Below, in pieces: positions 28,543 through 38,114 of a stretch of 64,000 nt of DNA. This stretch comes from Pseudomonadota bacterium (GTDB lineage: Bacteria > Pseudomonadota > Gammaproteobacteria > Burkholderiales > Gallionellaceae). The translations under genes were made by a program, and so were the position numbers. Position 1 is the first letter of the stretch. Every line of letters begins with the position of its first letter. Location: positions 1 through 64,000 of the forward strand of contig JAJYYO010000003.1 of the NCBI GenBank assembly GCA_021800795.1. Reading direction: 5' to 3'. Below the pieces are notes generated by a model. It saw only the letters and a list, made by a program, of their open reading frames with translations, searched no databases and was not told where the DNA came from.

Positions 28543-28890
28543 ATGATCACCATCGAACAAACCGAGAACCTCGTCAACGCCGCCGTGATTGGTGAATTTA
28601 CCCTCGCCGATTTGAAGGAATTCGAGGAGCAATCGCTCTACAAACTCGCCTCCCCCGGGCCCCTCAACCTGCTGTTCGACCTGCGCGCCATGATCGGCTA
28701 CACCGTGGATGTGGCATGGGAAGAAATCAAATTCTTCGGTCGCCAACACAACCACGATTTCACCAAAATCGCCGTGGTCACCGACAACCAGTGGCTCACC
28801 TGGCAGGCCTGGCTGTCGCGCATCTTTATCGATACCGACTTGCGAGTATTTTCCGATTACGAAGAAGCAAAGGCGTGGACACAAAAATAA
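28543..28890 (+). CDS. SpoIIAA-like (STAS-fold) protein
   Basis: 115 residues matching the SpoIIAA-like family: opening MITIEQTENLVNAAVIGEFT, a central NLLFDLRAMIGY strand-helix, and the end DTDLRVFSDYEEAKAWTQ. Such proteins are small, cytoplasmic and thought to bind lipids or partner proteins; role unknown. AGAGG precedes the start, and an intrinsic terminator follows 4 bases after the stop, so it is probably a single-gene unit. Confidence 0.85.
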   Translation: MITIEQTENLVNAAVIGEFTLADLKEFEEQSLYKLASPGPLNLLFDLRAMIGYTVDVAWEEIKFFGRQHNHDFTKIAVVTDNQWLTWQAWLSRIFIDTDLRVFSDYEEAKAWTQK

Positions 28891-28894
28891 GAAA

Positions 28895-28919
28895 TTGGGC
28901 GAAAGCCCAATAAATTTTT
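28895..28919 (+). terminator. Intrinsic terminator
   Basis: TTGGGC-GAAA-GCCCAA stem with a GNRA-type loop followed by TAAATTTTT, right after the SpoIIAA-like gene. Confidence 0.85.
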
Positions 28920-29067
28920 CCCGGAAAGCCATTTTTCAGAACGTTGGCGCTGTAGAAAACCAAAAATATGAAATCCACCTCCCAATAAATCAATAGGTTG
29001 CAGTGTTATTTTTGGCAAATACTGCTTTTCCACAGCGTCGTTGAGTGTTTATGGAACTGGAAGGATA

Positions 29068-29835
29068 ATGATCGGATTTTTTCGTGACCCAGCTTGGCAA
29101 TTCGTTGGGGTCGTTCTTGCGCTTGCCGCCTTAGTTGTTTCACTTCTCATCTATTGGCTGCAACGTCAGAAGAAGTCGCTTTCTTATGAAATACTTTCTA
29201 AAAATCAATTATTGACTGTCAAGGAAGCACTTGAAGGACGACTTCAAGTTCTTTATGAAGGTCAACCTGCCCAAAATATATGCTTGTTGTTTATCAGACT
29301 ATTCAATTCAGGCAACGTCCCAATCCCAGCATCAGACTATGAGCGTAAAATTTCACTTTCAATTGGTACTTCATCAAAAATTCTCTCAGGCGTAGTAACG
29401 AATGTGTATCCTAAAAACTTGGCAATTGATATTAGCATTGAAGAAAACAGAGTAACGCTCCAGCCTATCCTTTTAAACTCAAAAGATTCTGTCACATTAA
29501 AACTACTCGTTAGCGATTTTAATGCAAATATCACCGTAGACGGCAGAATTGTAGGGGTAAAATCGATAACCAAATCAAATCAAACTCACAGATTGGAAAC
29601 ATTACTTACGTTGTTCGCATGGGCATCATTTATTGTAGGTGCTTACTTAATTTTTAATTTTACGCCAAAACAATATGTGAGACCGCCAATGCCAATTGAG
29701 GCGAAAATAGGCATATCCCTAATTGGCTGGGCACTAGGCGTAATCACGGCATCAACGATATTTAATATGATAGGAAGGGATCGCATTCGTACTATCTTTC
29801 GACGAGTACGAGGCTTGAAAGAAAGGAGTAATTAA
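29068..29835 (+). CDS. Membrane protein of unknown function, AT-rich
   Basis: 255 residues from the ATG after GGAAGGAT; a TTG 9 codons earlier is less likely. One membrane helix at the N-terminus (FVGVVLALAALVVSLLIYWL), a soluble beta-rich region of about 150 residues, then two helices (LLTLFAWASFIVGAYLIFNF and IGISLIGWALGVITASTIF) and a basic tail. No family recognised. Base composition is clearly more AT-rich than its neighbours, which suggests horizontal acquisition. It stands alone between a terminator and a structured repeat region. Confidence 0.75.
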   Translation: MIGFFRDPAWQFVGVVLALAALVVSLLIYWLQRQKKSLSYEILSKNQLLTVKEALEGRLQVLYEGQPAQNICLLFIRLFNSGNVPIPASDYERKISLSIGTSSKILSGVVTNVYPKNLAIDISIEENRVTLQPILLNSKDSVTLKLLVSDFNANITVDGRIVGVKSITKSNQTHRLETLLTLFAWASFIVGAYLIFNFTPKQYVRPPMPIEAKIGISLIGWALGVITASTIFNMIGRDRIRTIFRRVRGLKERSN

Positions 29836-29902
29836 GAAAAATCAGTAACCTACTGTTATGTATTGCCTTATGACACACACCACAAAATTAACTCTTTCAA
29901 TC

Positions 29903-30172
29903 ACCCGTTTGTCGGGGGCAGCCCGACAGCTGGTTACCTTTCTTGTCTTGCCTAGAAAGGTAACCGAAAGAAATCGCCCCCGGTTTGCCGCCCCTTCGGG
30001 GTTCCCTTGATGGTTTGCAAAAAAACGGGGCTGCGCAACTCGCCCTGGTGGAACGTACACACCGCGTTCCACCGCGGAACTCAAACAGTGCTCGCCTAAC
30101 ACCACCGTTATTTGCGAACCACCTTCGGCGGCGCACAGGGGATTTTGGCGGCGCTCACAGCTCATATCCATT
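29903..30172. repeat. Structured, probably multi-copy intergenic element
   Basis: Several strong hairpins in a row: GTCGGG/CCCGAC (29911..29927), a perfect 12-base GGTTACCTTTCT/AGAAAGGTAACC (29932..29965), GCCCC-TTCG-GGG (about 29992), and GTGGAACG/CGTTCCAC (30048..30072). It gives long stop-poor frames on both strands, but they show no domain. From memory, very similar stretches are often annotated as spurious short proteins in proteobacterial genomes. A non-coding RNA or transposable relic are both possible. Confidence 0.5.
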
Positions 30173-30187
30173 AATTCTGTCAGAAAC

Positions 30188-30213
30188 AAAAAACCCGCCG
30201 AAGCGGGTTTTTT
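30188..30213 (-). terminator. Intrinsic terminator after rpmG
   Basis: AAAAAACCCGC-CGAA-GCGGGTTTTTT, an 11-base perfect stem ending in a T run on either strand, 20 bases past the rpmG stop. Confidence 0.93.
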
Positions 30214-30232
30214 ATTTTGAATCCAGAGCGTA

Positions 30233-30388
30233 TTACTTCAGTTTGGTTTCCTTGTACATGACATGCTTGCGAACCACGGGATCGTACTTCTTCATTTCGA
30301 TCTTGCCCGGGGTGGTGCGCTTGTTCTTGTCCGTCGTATAGAAATGACCGGTACCGGCACTGGATTCAAGTTTGATTTTTTCACGCAT
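30233..30388 (-). CDS. rpmG: 50S ribosomal protein L33
   Basis: 51 residues: [19 protein letters not shown], then [17 protein letters not shown] and [10 protein letters not shown], the typical bacterial L33. It is the cysteine-free form, so it does not bind zinc. AAGGAG lies 8 bases before the start. It follows rpmB after 12 bases, the usual rpmB-rpmG operon, and ends at the terminator. Confidence 0.97.
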   Translation of the reverse strand: MREKIKLESSAGTGHFYTTDKNKRTTPGKIEMKKYDPVVRKHVMYKETKLK

Positions 30389-30400
30389 TTTCTATACTCC

Positions 30401-30637
30401 TTAGATTTTATCGCCGCGTGCGCGCATGTCAGCCAGCACGGATTCGATACCATTCTTGTCGATGGTACGCAGACCCGCATTGGTCAGGCGCAGGCTGACC
30501 CAGCGATTTTCAGCTTCGACCCAGAAGCGACGACGTTGCAGATTAGGCAAGAAGCGACGCTTGGTTCTGTTATTCGCATGTGAAACATTGTTACCGCTCA
30601 TCGGGCCCTTGCCCGTCACTTGACATACTCGCGCCAT
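30401..30637 (-). CDS. rpmB: 50S ribosomal protein L28
   Basis: 78 residues from the ATG after [26 protein letters not shown], then [16 protein letters not shown] and [15 protein letters not shown], all diagnostic for L28. The longer open frame upstream is not coding. First gene of rpmB-rpmG. Divergent from proS, with about 190 bases between. Confidence 0.97.
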   Translation of the reverse strand: MARVCQVTGKGPMSGNNVSHANNRTKRRFLPNLQRRRFWVEAENRWVSLRLTNAGLRTIDKNGIESVLADMRARGDKI

Positions 30638-30827
30638 GCTTATACTCCAACCGATTTTCAAAAGAGCGCGGATTTTACAGGCGGAATCAAAAACATTCAA
30701 CCTTAATTTTACATTCCTTGATCCTTGCCGCAATTTTTCGGTGTCGGCAGAAAATCCTGCCGCCAAAAATGCGCTTGCCGCTCATTCGCTGTAAAATCAC
30801 CAACCCATAATTATTTTTTCCGACATC

Positions 30828-32537
30828 ATGCGCGTTTCACAATTTTTCATCTCCACCCTCAAGGAAGCCCCGTCCGAAGCGGAACTGCCCAGCCACCGCC
30901 TGATGATGCGCGCAGGTTACATCAAGAAACTGGCCAGCGGACTGTATACCTGGATGCCGCTGGGATTGCGCGCCCTGCGCCGCGTTGAAGCCATCGTGCG
31001 CGAGGAAATGAATGCCTGTGGCGCCATCGAATTGCTGATGCCCGCCGTGCAGCCCGCCGAACTGTGGATCGAGACCGGCCGCTGGGAAGTATTCGGCCCG
31101 CAGATGCTGAAAATCCGTGACCGGCACGACAACTCGTTCTGTTTCGGCCCGACCCACGAAGAAGTGATCACCGACATTGCACGGCGCGAAATCCAGAGCT
31201 ATCGCCAGTTGCCGGTCAACTTCTACCAGATCCAGACCAAGTTCCGCGACGAAGTGCGCCCGCGTTTCGGCGTGATGCGCGCGCGCGAATTCCTGATGAA
31301 AGATGCCTATTCGTTCCACGCCGACTTTGCCAGCCTGGAGCAGACCTACAAAATCATGTATGAGACCTACAGCCGCATTTTCACGCGCCTGGGACTGAAA
31401 TTTCGTGCCGTGGCGGCCGATACCGGCGCCATCGGCGGCAGCGGCTCACACGAATTCCACGTGCTGGCCGATTCGGGAGAAGACGCGCTGGCCTATTGCC
31501 CGACTTCCGATTACGCCGCCAACGTGGAACTGGCCGAAGCGGTTTCATCAGAGCATCATCGCGCAGTACCCAATGAAACCATGCGCAACGTCGACACACC
31601 CAAACAGACCACCTGCGAGCAGGTCGCAGAACTGCTGGGCATTCCGTTGCAGCGCACGGTCAAACTGCTGGCACTCATCGCGGAAGGCAGGCTGCATATT
31701 TTACTGTTGCGCGGCGATCATTCCTTGAACGAAATCAAGGCGGCAAAATTGCCCGGACTTGCCGATTTCCGCTTTGCCAGCACGGAAGAAATCCGCGCCT
31801 TTTTCAATTGCCCGCCCGGCTTTCTCGGTCCTGTCGGCATCGACAGAACGACGGTCAGCGTGATTGCCGACCATGCCGTGGCGGTCATGAGCGACTTTGT
31901 GGCCGGTTCAAATATTCCGAAGTTTCACACGGCCGGCATCAACTGGGGACGCGACTTGCCCGAACCCGACCTGGTTGCCGACATCCGCAACGTGGTCACG
32001 GGTGATTTGTCGCCTGACGGCAAAGGTACGCTGGAAATATGCCGCGGTATCGAAGTCGGCCACATTTTCCAGTTGCGCACCAAGTATGCCGAGAGCATGA
32101 AGGCCACGTTTCTGGACGCACAGGGCAAATCGCAGATTCTTGAGATGGGCTGCTACGGCATCGGCGTATCGCGCATCGTGGCCGCAGCGATCGAACAGAA
32201 TTACGACGAGCGCGGCATTGCGCTGCCGGTCGCGATGGCGCCGTTCCAGGTCGCACTGGTACCTGTCGGCATGAACAAAAGCGAGGCTGTACGCAGTACA
32301 ATTGAGCAACTCTATGCAGACATGAAAAACGCCGGCATCGACGTGTTGCTGGATGACCGCGATGAGCGACCCGGCGTGATGTTCGCCGACATGGAGCTGA
32401 TCGGCATCCCGCATCGCATCGTCATCGGCGACCGCGGCCTGAAAGACGGTTTAATTGAATATCAGGGGCGCCGCGACTCAGCCGCGCAGTCCATCCCCTT
32501 GCAAAGCGCACTGAAATTTGTACAATCGAAACTATGA
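30828..32537 (+). CDS. proS: Prolyl-tRNA synthetase
   Basis: 569 residues, the long bacterial ProRS. Class II motif 2 is [20 protein letters not shown] near residue 140; motif 3 lies in ELGCYGIG-type wording ([12 protein letters not shown] near 440). Between them is the editing (YbaK-like) insertion of about 160 residues that clears mischarged Ala-tRNA. The anticodon-binding domain ends the protein. The start has no evident Shine-Dalgarno. The stop overlaps the lytic transglycosylase start (ATGA). Confidence 0.97.
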   Translation: MRVSQFFISTLKEAPSEAELPSHRLMMRAGYIKKLASGLYTWMPLGLRALRRVEAIVREEMNACGAIELLMPAVQPAELWIETGRWEVFGPQMLKIRDRHDNSFCFGPTHEEVITDIARREIQSYRQLPVNFYQIQTKFRDEVRPRFGVMRAREFLMKDAYSFHADFASLEQTYKIMYETYSRIFTRLGLKFRAVAADTGAIGGSGSHEFHVLADSGEDALAYCPTSDYAANVELAEAVSSEHHRAVPNETMRNVDTPKQTTCEQVAELLGIPLQRTVKLLALIAEGRLHILLLRGDHSLNEIKAAKLPGLADFRFASTEEIRAFFNCPPGFLGPVGIDRTTVSVIADHAVAVMSDFVAGSNIPKFHTAGINWGRDLPEPDLVADIRNVVTGDLSPDGKGTLEICRGIEVGHIFQLRTKYAESMKATFLDAQGKSQILEMGCYGIGVSRIVAAAIEQNYDERGIALPVAMAPFQVALVPVGMNKSEAVRSTIEQLYADMKNAGIDVLLDDRDERPGVMFADMELIGIPHRIVIGDRGLKDGLIEYQGRRDSAAQSIPLQSALKFVQSKL

Positions 32538-33286
32538 AAATCCCAGGATACAGGAATCAGGATTCAGACCGCAAGGGTCTTCCCCGTACAACTAAGGGGC
32601 TGCGCCCCAAGTTGTTGCGTGAAGGATTCAGAAAACCCCATCTGCGGGTTACTCTTGCCTGCATCCTGCATCCTGCATCCTGCATCCTGTTAGTGGCGCT
32701 GTTCGCCACTAATGCCTGGGCCGGTGCGCAAATGTATACGCCGTTGTCCGCCAGCGTGCGTGCAGTATTGCAGCAAAACGTATCGGATCAGGCGGCTCCC
32801 AAACTGGCCTTTACCACGCAAGCCGACGCCGATGCATGGCTGAGCGAGATGTCGTACCGGCTGGAGAAACGCCTGCCTGACAGGAAACACCGCCTGGATT
32901 TTCTCAACACCGTGCATTACGAAGCCACCCGTGCCGGACTTGATCCGCAGCTGGTGCTGGGCCTGATCGAAGTGGAGAGCGGTTTCAAGAAGTACGCCGT
33001 CTCCTCGGCAGGTGCGCGCGGCTACATGCAGGTCATGCCATTCTGGGTCAATGAGATCGGCACGACCGGACAGGATCTGTTTCACCTGCGCATCAACCTG
33101 CGCTACGGCTGCACGATACTCCGTCACTATCTGGATATGGAAAAAGGCGATCTCTATCGCGCACTGGGACGCTACAACGGCAGCCTGGGCCGCCCGGAAT
33201 ATCCCAATATGGTGAGAGCCGCCTGGCAAAACCACTGGACACTGCAACGCCGCACGGCCATCACCGCCTATACGCCCGCCAGTTGA
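32534..33286 (+). CDS. Lytic transglycosylase with repeat-derived N-terminus
   Basis: 250 residues. The SLT domain (~105-230) has the catalytic Glu in [12 protein letters not shown] and the [12 protein letters not shown] and GRYNGSLG motifs; it cleaves peptidoglycan glycan strands in the periplasm. The first ~60 residues are unusual. Codons ~10-33 are the dispersed repeat (32559..32631) read in frame, and the hydrophobic core of the signal peptide ([22 protein letters not shown]) is partly encoded by tandem GCATCCT units. The ATG overlaps the proS stop, so coupling is likely. A later start cannot be excluded but none is obvious. Confidence 0.88.
   Translation: MKIPGYRNQDSDRKGLPRTTKGLRPKLLREGFRKPHLRVTLACILHPASCILLVALFATNAWAGAQMYTPLSASVRAVLQQNVSDQAAPKLAFTTQADADAWLSEMSYRLEKRLPDRKHRLDFLNTVHYEATRAGLDPQLVLGLIEVESGFKKYAVSSAGARGYMQVMPFWVNEIGTTGQDLFHLRINLRYGCTILRHYLDMEKGDLYRALGRYNGSLGRPEYPNMVRAAWQNHWTLQRRTAITAYTPAS
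32559..32690 (+). repeat. Dispersed hairpin repeat, copy B, plus GCATCCT heptads
   Basis: 32559..32631 is the partner of copy A at 125..197, in opposite orientation. It contains the palindrome ACAACTAAGGGGC-TGC-GCCCCAAGTTGT. About 35 bases on come three to four tandem GCATCCT units (32659..32686). Unlike the other copies it lies inside a reading frame. Confidence 0.82.
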
Positions 33287-33403
33287 ATCATTGGTTTATG
33301 TTGTTGGTCTGATTAATGTCTTTGCGAACATCCGCTGTGCGGATTGCCTGTTTACCCCATTTCGTGATGCGCAGCGCGCTGCGTCTGTAACGACGGCGCA
33401 AGA

Positions 33404-34492
33404 TCACGTGCCGGCCGGCTTGCAATGGCCCGGTTCACACCCGCCATAAGCGCCAATGGCTCCGGCGATATGCTCAAGTTGCAGTTCCTGATCCACAGCA
33501 CCAAGCTTCATCGCCTCTTTCGGCATGCCGTAAACGACACACGTCGCCTCGTCCTGCCCGATGGTGTACGCCCCGGCTTCGTGCATCTCCTTCATCCCGC
33601 GCGCGCCGTCATCCCCCATACCGGTCATGATAATGCCCAGCGCGTTCCTCCCGGCACAGTGGGCCACCGAACGGAACAGCACGTCCACCGATGGCCGGTG
33701 GCGGCTGACCGGCGGGCCGTCCATGATCTCGACGTGATACTGCGCGCCGCTACGCTTGAGCAGCATGTGCCGTCCGCCCGGTGCAATCAGGGCGCGCCCT
33801 GGAATGACGCTGTCGCCGTCCCGTGCTTCGCGTACTTCAATCTGGCACAGCCCGTCCAGCCGGTTGGCGAACGCCTCGGTGAATTTCTCCGGCATGTGCT
33901 GGACAATCACGATTCCCGGCGTCACGCGCGGCAACCGGGTCAACACCGCTTCCAGCGCCTGCGTCCCGCCCGTCGAAGTCCCGATCGCCACCACCGTATC
34001 AGTGGTCTGCGCCATCGCATGGGTGGGCGGCGGCAGGATCGCATCGGCAGTCAGTTTCGGCGCATTCTGCACAGGCACCAACCGCCGCACGTTCGCGCGT
34101 GTCGCCGCCTTGACCTCATGCAGCAAATCATCCGAGGCATCCTGCAAGTACTGCTTCAGGCCGATCTTGGGCTTGGTGACGATGCTTACCGCCCCGGCTG
34201 CCAGCGCCTGCATTGTCGTTGCCGCGCCATTCTCCGTCAGCGTCGAACAAATCACCACTGGCGTCGGGTGCTCCGCCATCAGCTTCTTCAGGAAGGTGAT
34301 GCCGTCCATGCGCGGCATCTCCACATCCAGCACGATCACATCCGGCCAGTCACGCTCCATCTTCTCCAGCGCGAACACCGGATCGGAAGCCGTCCCCATT
34401 ATCTCGATCTCCGCATCATTAGCCAGCACGGCAGACAGCACCTGGCGCACCACGGCGGAATCGTCCACGATCATCACGCGAATACGGCGCAC
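33404..34492 (-). CDS. cheB: Chemotaxis protein-glutamate methylesterase CheB
   Basis: 362 residues: receiver domain (1-~120, phosphoacceptor Asp56 in [12 protein letters not shown]) and methylesterase domain with the catalytic triad Ser173 (GTSTGGTQ), His199 (VQHMP) and Asp295 (TGMGDDGA). It removes methyl groups from receptors (and deamidates them) to reset sensitivity. It overlaps cheD by 19 bases at the end of the cheR-cheD-cheB run. Confidence 0.97.
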   Translation of the reverse strand: MRRIRVMIVDDSAVVRQVLSAVLANDAEIEIMGTASDPVFALEKMERDWPDVIVLDVEMPRMDGITFLKKLMAEHPTPVVICSTLTENGAATTMQALAAGAVSIVTKPKIGLKQYLQDASDDLLHEVKAATRANVRRLVPVQNAPKLTADAILPPPTHAMAQTTDTVVAIGTSTGGTQALEAVLTRLPRVTPGIVIVQHMPEKFTEAFANRLDGLCQIEVREARDGDSVIPGRALIAPGGRHMLLKRSGAQYHVEIMDGPPVSRHRPSVDVLFRSVAHCAGRNALGIIMTGMGDDGARGMKEMHEAGAYTIGQDEATCVVYGMPKEAMKLGAVDQELQLEHIAGAIGAYGGCEPGHCKPAGT

Positions 34493-35058
34493 GGCATTCT
34501 CCTGTCATAAACCTGATTGCCTGTCCTTTGCAAAGCACCACTCTGGTGCGGGGTAACATCCTGTCGTGCGATGACGGCATGCTTGACCCACACATCCCCG
34601 CTCCACACATCGAAGATCACATTGCGATGCCCCTCTCCGCCGAGTTGCTTCGCCACGCAATTGAAACCGTGTTTGGCTACCAGCTTGTGAGCGGTCTCGA
34701 CATTTTTCAGACCGACGTGGCTAACCGGATTGCTCCGCCAGGGAAACATGTTGCCGCCGCCGAACAGCTTGACCTGATACTCGCGGCATGGAACGCCAAC
34801 CGCATCGACCTCCTTGACCATCATCGCGATCGCCTCATCGGCATAGCGCCCGTCCAATGCTTGCGCGCTGATGACACGCCGTTCAGTCGAGCGGCTCGAC
34901 AGCATGTAGTGGCACATCCCGCCGACCAGTAATGCCGGATGCCAGAACGTCAGCGAAACGCACGAACCCAGCACGGTGCGGATGCGTGTGTCGCGGTCGC
35001 CGAAATACAGTTCGCCCGGCTGAAGAAAAATTTCGATGACATGCAATGGTTTATGCAT
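34474..35058 (-). CDS. cheD: Chemoreceptor glutamine deamidase CheD
   Basis: 194 residues. The papain-like site is visible as [11 protein letters not shown] (Cys) and GGMCHYML (His) in the first third. CheD deamidates receptor glutamines and in some species modulates CheC. It sits between cheR and cheB, typical for beta- and gammaproteobacterial clusters. A dRS3-like repeat separates it from cheR. Confidence 0.94.
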   Translation of the reverse strand: MHKPLHVIEIFLQPGELYFGDRDTRIRTVLGSCVSLTFWHPALLVGGMCHYMLSSRSTERRVISAQALDGRYADEAIAMMVKEVDAVGVPCREYQVKLFGGGNMFPWRSNPVSHVGLKNVETAHKLVAKHGFNCVAKQLGGEGHRNVIFDVWSGDVWVKHAVIARQDVTPHQSGALQRTGNQVYDRRMPCAVFA

Positions 35059-35081
35059 ATGGACCTCCCTATTAATAACCC

Positions 35082-35107
35082 GTCATTTCCGCTTTCGCGG
35101 GAATGAC
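35082..35107. repeat. dRS3-like inverted repeat
   Basis: GTCATTTCCGC-TTTC-GCGGGAATGAC. It fits the ATTCCC-N8-GGGAAT plan of the neisserial dRS3 repeat with one mismatch. It lies in the 77-base gap between cheR and cheD and could fold as a hairpin in the message. Confidence 0.65.
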
Positions 35108-35135
35108 AAAATTTGAATTTTTAAAGATGTCCATC

Positions 35136-35942
35136 TCACGGTTTCCGGTAAACGGACGGCACCACTACCTTGAGTTCATCCGTCACGCCGTTCAGGCTTT
35201 CCGAATGCCCGATGATCAAATATCCGCCCGGCGCCAGCAGCGGCACCATGCGCCCCACCACCTGGCGCCTGGTTTCCATGTCGAAATAGATCATCACATT
35301 GCGCAGGAAGATCACATCGAACTCGCCCATCTTGGGCAATGTCTCGTTCAGGTTCACCTGCCGATACTGCACCCGATTGCGCAACTCACGGGCGATCAGG
35401 AACTGGCCGTCCTGACTGCCGGTTCCTTTCAGGCAAAAGCGCGTCAGGTAATGTTTGGGGATACCCTCCGCCCGCTCCATCGGGTACAACCCGGTGCGTG
35501 CTTTTTCCAGCACCCGCGTGCTCAGATCGGACGCGACCAGTTCCCACTGTGCTTCGCCCAACACATCGGCCAGCAACATCGCCAGACTGTACGGCTCCTC
35601 GCCGGAAGAGCTCGCCGCACTCCACAGCCGAAACGGTCTGCCCGGCTTGCGCTCCGTCAGCACACGATTACGCATAAAATCGAAGTGTTTCGGCTCGCGG
35701 AAAAAATACGTCTCGTTAGTGGTCAGCAGATCAATAGCCATCTGCAACTCGTCATTCCCGCCGTTCTTCATGAGCAAGCGAAAATATTCGCCGTAACTAC
35801 TCAAGCCGTTATGCTTGACGCGCTTCATTAGCCTTCCGCTCACCAGCGGTTTCTTGGCAGGCGACATGCTGATCCCGGCAATGTCATAGATCATCGTCTG
35901 GAACTGGCGGAACTCCTGATCGCTGAGCGCAAGTTGATTCAT
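35136..35942 (-). CDS. cheR: Chemotaxis protein methyltransferase CheR
   Basis: 268 residues. N-terminal helical domain, then a SAM-dependent methyltransferase with the SAM motif LWSAASSSGEEPYSLAML near residue 105 and FLRNVMIYFD near residue 205. It methylates glutamates of chemoreceptors. It stands 15 bases after the PAS-GGDEF-EAL gene in the same direction. Confidence 0.96.
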   Translation of the reverse strand: MNQLALSDQEFRQFQTMIYDIAGISMSPAKKPLVSGRLMKRVKHNGLSSYGEYFRLLMKNGGNDELQMAIDLLTTNETYFFREPKHFDFMRNRVLTERKPGRPFRLWSAASSSGEEPYSLAMLLADVLGEAQWELVASDLSTRVLEKARTGLYPMERAEGIPKHYLTRFCLKGTGSQDGQFLIARELRNRVQYRQVNLNETLPKMGEFDVIFLRNVMIYFDMETRRQVVGRMVPLLAPGGYLIIGHSESLNGVTDELKVVVPSVYRKP

Positions 35943-35957
35943 GTCACTTTTCTCCTG

Positions 35958-37895
35958 TTAACTGATTGTAGTGACAGCGGCGAAATCCTCAAAAATCTGT
36001 CTGGGCATGGGCTTGCCGTAAAAATAGCCCTGTGCCAGTTGGCAGCCGTAGGTTTGGAGCAGCGCCGCCTGTTCTGCGGTTTCCACCCCTTCCGCGACGA
36101 CCTGCTGACCGAGGGATTTGGCAATGGAAATGATCGCCTTCACCAGCTCCAGGTGATACCCGTACTCGGTCAGGCGGGTGATGAACGAACGGTCGATCTT
36201 GAGCGTGTCGATCGGGAAGCGCGCGATGTAGCTCAGCGACGAATAGCCCGTGCCAAAATCGTCGATGGCAATGGTAATACCCATCTCGCGAAATGCCGCC
36301 AGGATCTCCAATACTTCGCCGTATTCATCCAGCAGCAGGCTCTCGGTAATCTCCAGTTCGATCCACGCAGGATCGCAACCAGTCTCAGCCAGCACGTTGC
36401 GCACGGTATTCACCAGATTGCCCGACTGAAACTGCCGCGCCGACAAATTGATCGCCACCTTGTGCAACGGATTGTCGGGACTATTCCACTCGCACGCCAC
36501 GCGGCAGGCACAACGCAACACCCACTCGCCGATCTCCACGATCAGCCCGCAGTCCTCGGCGATGGGAATAAACTTGTCGGGCGGCACCATCCCGCGCTGC
36601 GGGTGGTTCCAGCGCAACAGCGCTTCCGAACCGGCCAGCAGACCGTCAGCAAGATTCACCTTGGGTTGGTAGTACAACTCCAGCTCGCCTTGCTCGAAGC
36701 TGCGACGCAGGTCTCCCTCCAGCATCAACCTCTCGTTGGCGCTGTCCGTCAAATCCTTCGAATAGAAACGGAAATTGTTGCGCCCGCAACGCTTGGCGAA
36801 ATACATCGCCGAATCTGCGTACTTCATCAAATCTTCCGCATCCGAGCCATCCTCCGGATACACGGCGATGCCGATGCTGCTGCTGACAAACACCCCACCT
36901 CCTTTCAACATAAATGGTTTATTCAACGACTCAAGTATCTCGCTGGCGACCTTGCCCAGATCCTCACCCGTTCGTATCTCCGGCAATAAAATTGCGAACT
37001 CGTCCCCGCCCAGCCGCGCCACCGTGTCGTAGCCGCGCACACATGACCTTATCCGCCCCCCCGCCTCGCGCAACAACTCGTCGCCTGCGGTGTGTCCCAA
37101 CGCATCGTTCACCATCTTGAAACGATCCAGATCGAGCATCATTACTCCGGCTAATCGACCGTGCCATGAAACATCTGCCAATATCTGCTGCAAACGGTCG
37201 TTGAACAACGTCCGATTCGGCAGCGATGTCAGCGAGTCATAAAACGCCATCTGCTGAATCCGTTTGCGTTGCTCATCCAACTCGGTGATGTCACGTCCGA
37301 TGACCACCAATCCCTTGCGTTGACCCTCGTTGCCGAATATCGGCACCTTGCGCGTCTCTATGATCGCGCATCGGCCATCTTCCCCTGCGAGGCTTTCTTC
37401 GCTCACCGACAACTGTCCGGACTGCCAGACCTTTTCATCGTCCTCCAGGCATCCCTCGTACGCTGCGCGAAATGCCGGTTGCATATCCGCCAATTCCATC
37501 TCGGTTTTGCCCTGCCAGGGAAGGCCTTGCAACTGGAACATCTGTTTGGCCAGTTCATTGATGATCAGCCAGCGCCCCTCGCCATCCTTGAGGAAGACCG
37601 CATCGGGGATGGCATCTATTAACGCCGTCAATTGCTCATTGCGGCGCAACTCGGCGAGTTGCCGTTCGAGTTCGGCTTGCTGGTAACACATCGGCCTGAA
37701 GAACAGAATATAAAAGGCGGGGTAAATGAAAATGGCGAGCATGATGGGATCGACGATATCCCATATGTCCAGAGACTTTTCATCGTTGAAGACTGAGAAC
37801 TGCAGCCTGATCAAAAACTCGGCCGCCAGCACAACCACCACCCCCGAAATTATCAACCTCGCGGGGGTATTCAAAAACGTCATCAGTTTTTTCAT
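35958..37895 (-). CDS. Membrane PAS-GGDEF-EAL cyclic-di-GMP protein
   Basis: 645 residues. Two N-terminal membrane helices (about 12-32 and 50-68), a short coiled stretch, a PAS domain (~90-200), GGDEF (~205-370) and EAL (~385-635). Both enzyme sites look intact: RLGGDEFAILLPE, and EALLRW plus the DDFGTGYSSL loop. It could make and break cyclic-di-GMP. The first ~70 residues match those of the histidine kinase at 45734..46633 closely (LNTPARLI, WDIVDPIMLAIFIYPAFYIL, FRPM). Ribosome site AGAGG is placed for a tiny upstream frame that overlaps this start. Confidence 0.95.
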   Translation of the reverse strand: MKKLMTFLNTPARLIISGVVVVLAAEFLIRLQFSVFNDEKSLDIWDIVDPIMLAIFIYPAFYILFFRPMCYQQAELERQLAELRRNEQLTALIDAIPDAVFLKDGEGRWLIINELAKQMFQLQGLPWQGKTEMELADMQPAFRAAYEGCLEDDEKVWQSGQLSVSEESLAGEDGRCAIIETRKVPIFGNEGQRKGLVVIGRDITELDEQRKRIQQMAFYDSLTSLPNRTLFNDRLQQILADVSWHGRLAGVMMLDLDRFKMVNDALGHTAGDELLREAGGRIRSCVRGYDTVARLGGDEFAILLPEIRTGEDLGKVASEILESLNKPFMLKGGGVFVSSSIGIAVYPEDGSDAEDLMKYADSAMYFAKRCGRNNFRFYSKDLTDSANERLMLEGDLRRSFEQGELELYYQPKVNLADGLLAGSEALLRWNHPQRGMVPPDKFIPIAEDCGLIVEIGEWVLRCACRVACEWNSPDNPLHKVAINLSARQFQSGNLVNTVRNVLAETGCDPAWIELEITESLLLDEYGEVLEILAAFREMGITIAIDDFGTGYSSLSYIARFPIDTLKIDRSFITRLTEYGYHLELVKAIISIAKSLGQQVVAEGVETAEQAALLQTYGCQLAQGYFYGKPMPRQIFEDFAAVTTIS

Positions 37896-37903
37896 GATTT
37901 CAT
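37892..37903 (-). other. Three-codon minicistron overlapping the GGDEF-EAL start
   Basis: ATGAAATCATGA: Met-Lys-Ser-stop, whose stop overlaps the ATG of the main gene. A second ATG precedes it. AGAGG lies at proper distance for this mini-frame but 14 bases from the main start. The same 12 bases occur at 46630..46641 before the paralogous kinase. Confidence 0.5.
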
Positions 37904-38114
37904 CATTAGCCTCTTATCTGATTCCATTGAATTTCGCGGCTTCGCGCCTTTGAGTGAACCAATCCGACTGATAAAACCACTGGTGAAACAGCTAGCCATC
38001 TGACTGAGGTTGGCAAACAACACCAACCAAGTCATTGGTTATAGCCAATCCACTAAGCCAACAAGCTGGCAAGTGGCTGGTTATCACGCGAAAACGCGAA
38101 TTGCAAACAGCGCC

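Noticed and set aside
29842-30189. 115-codon minus-strand frame as a protein gene
   Set aside because: It runs through several perfect hairpins, has no ribosome site and resembles spurious frames seen in repeated DNA.
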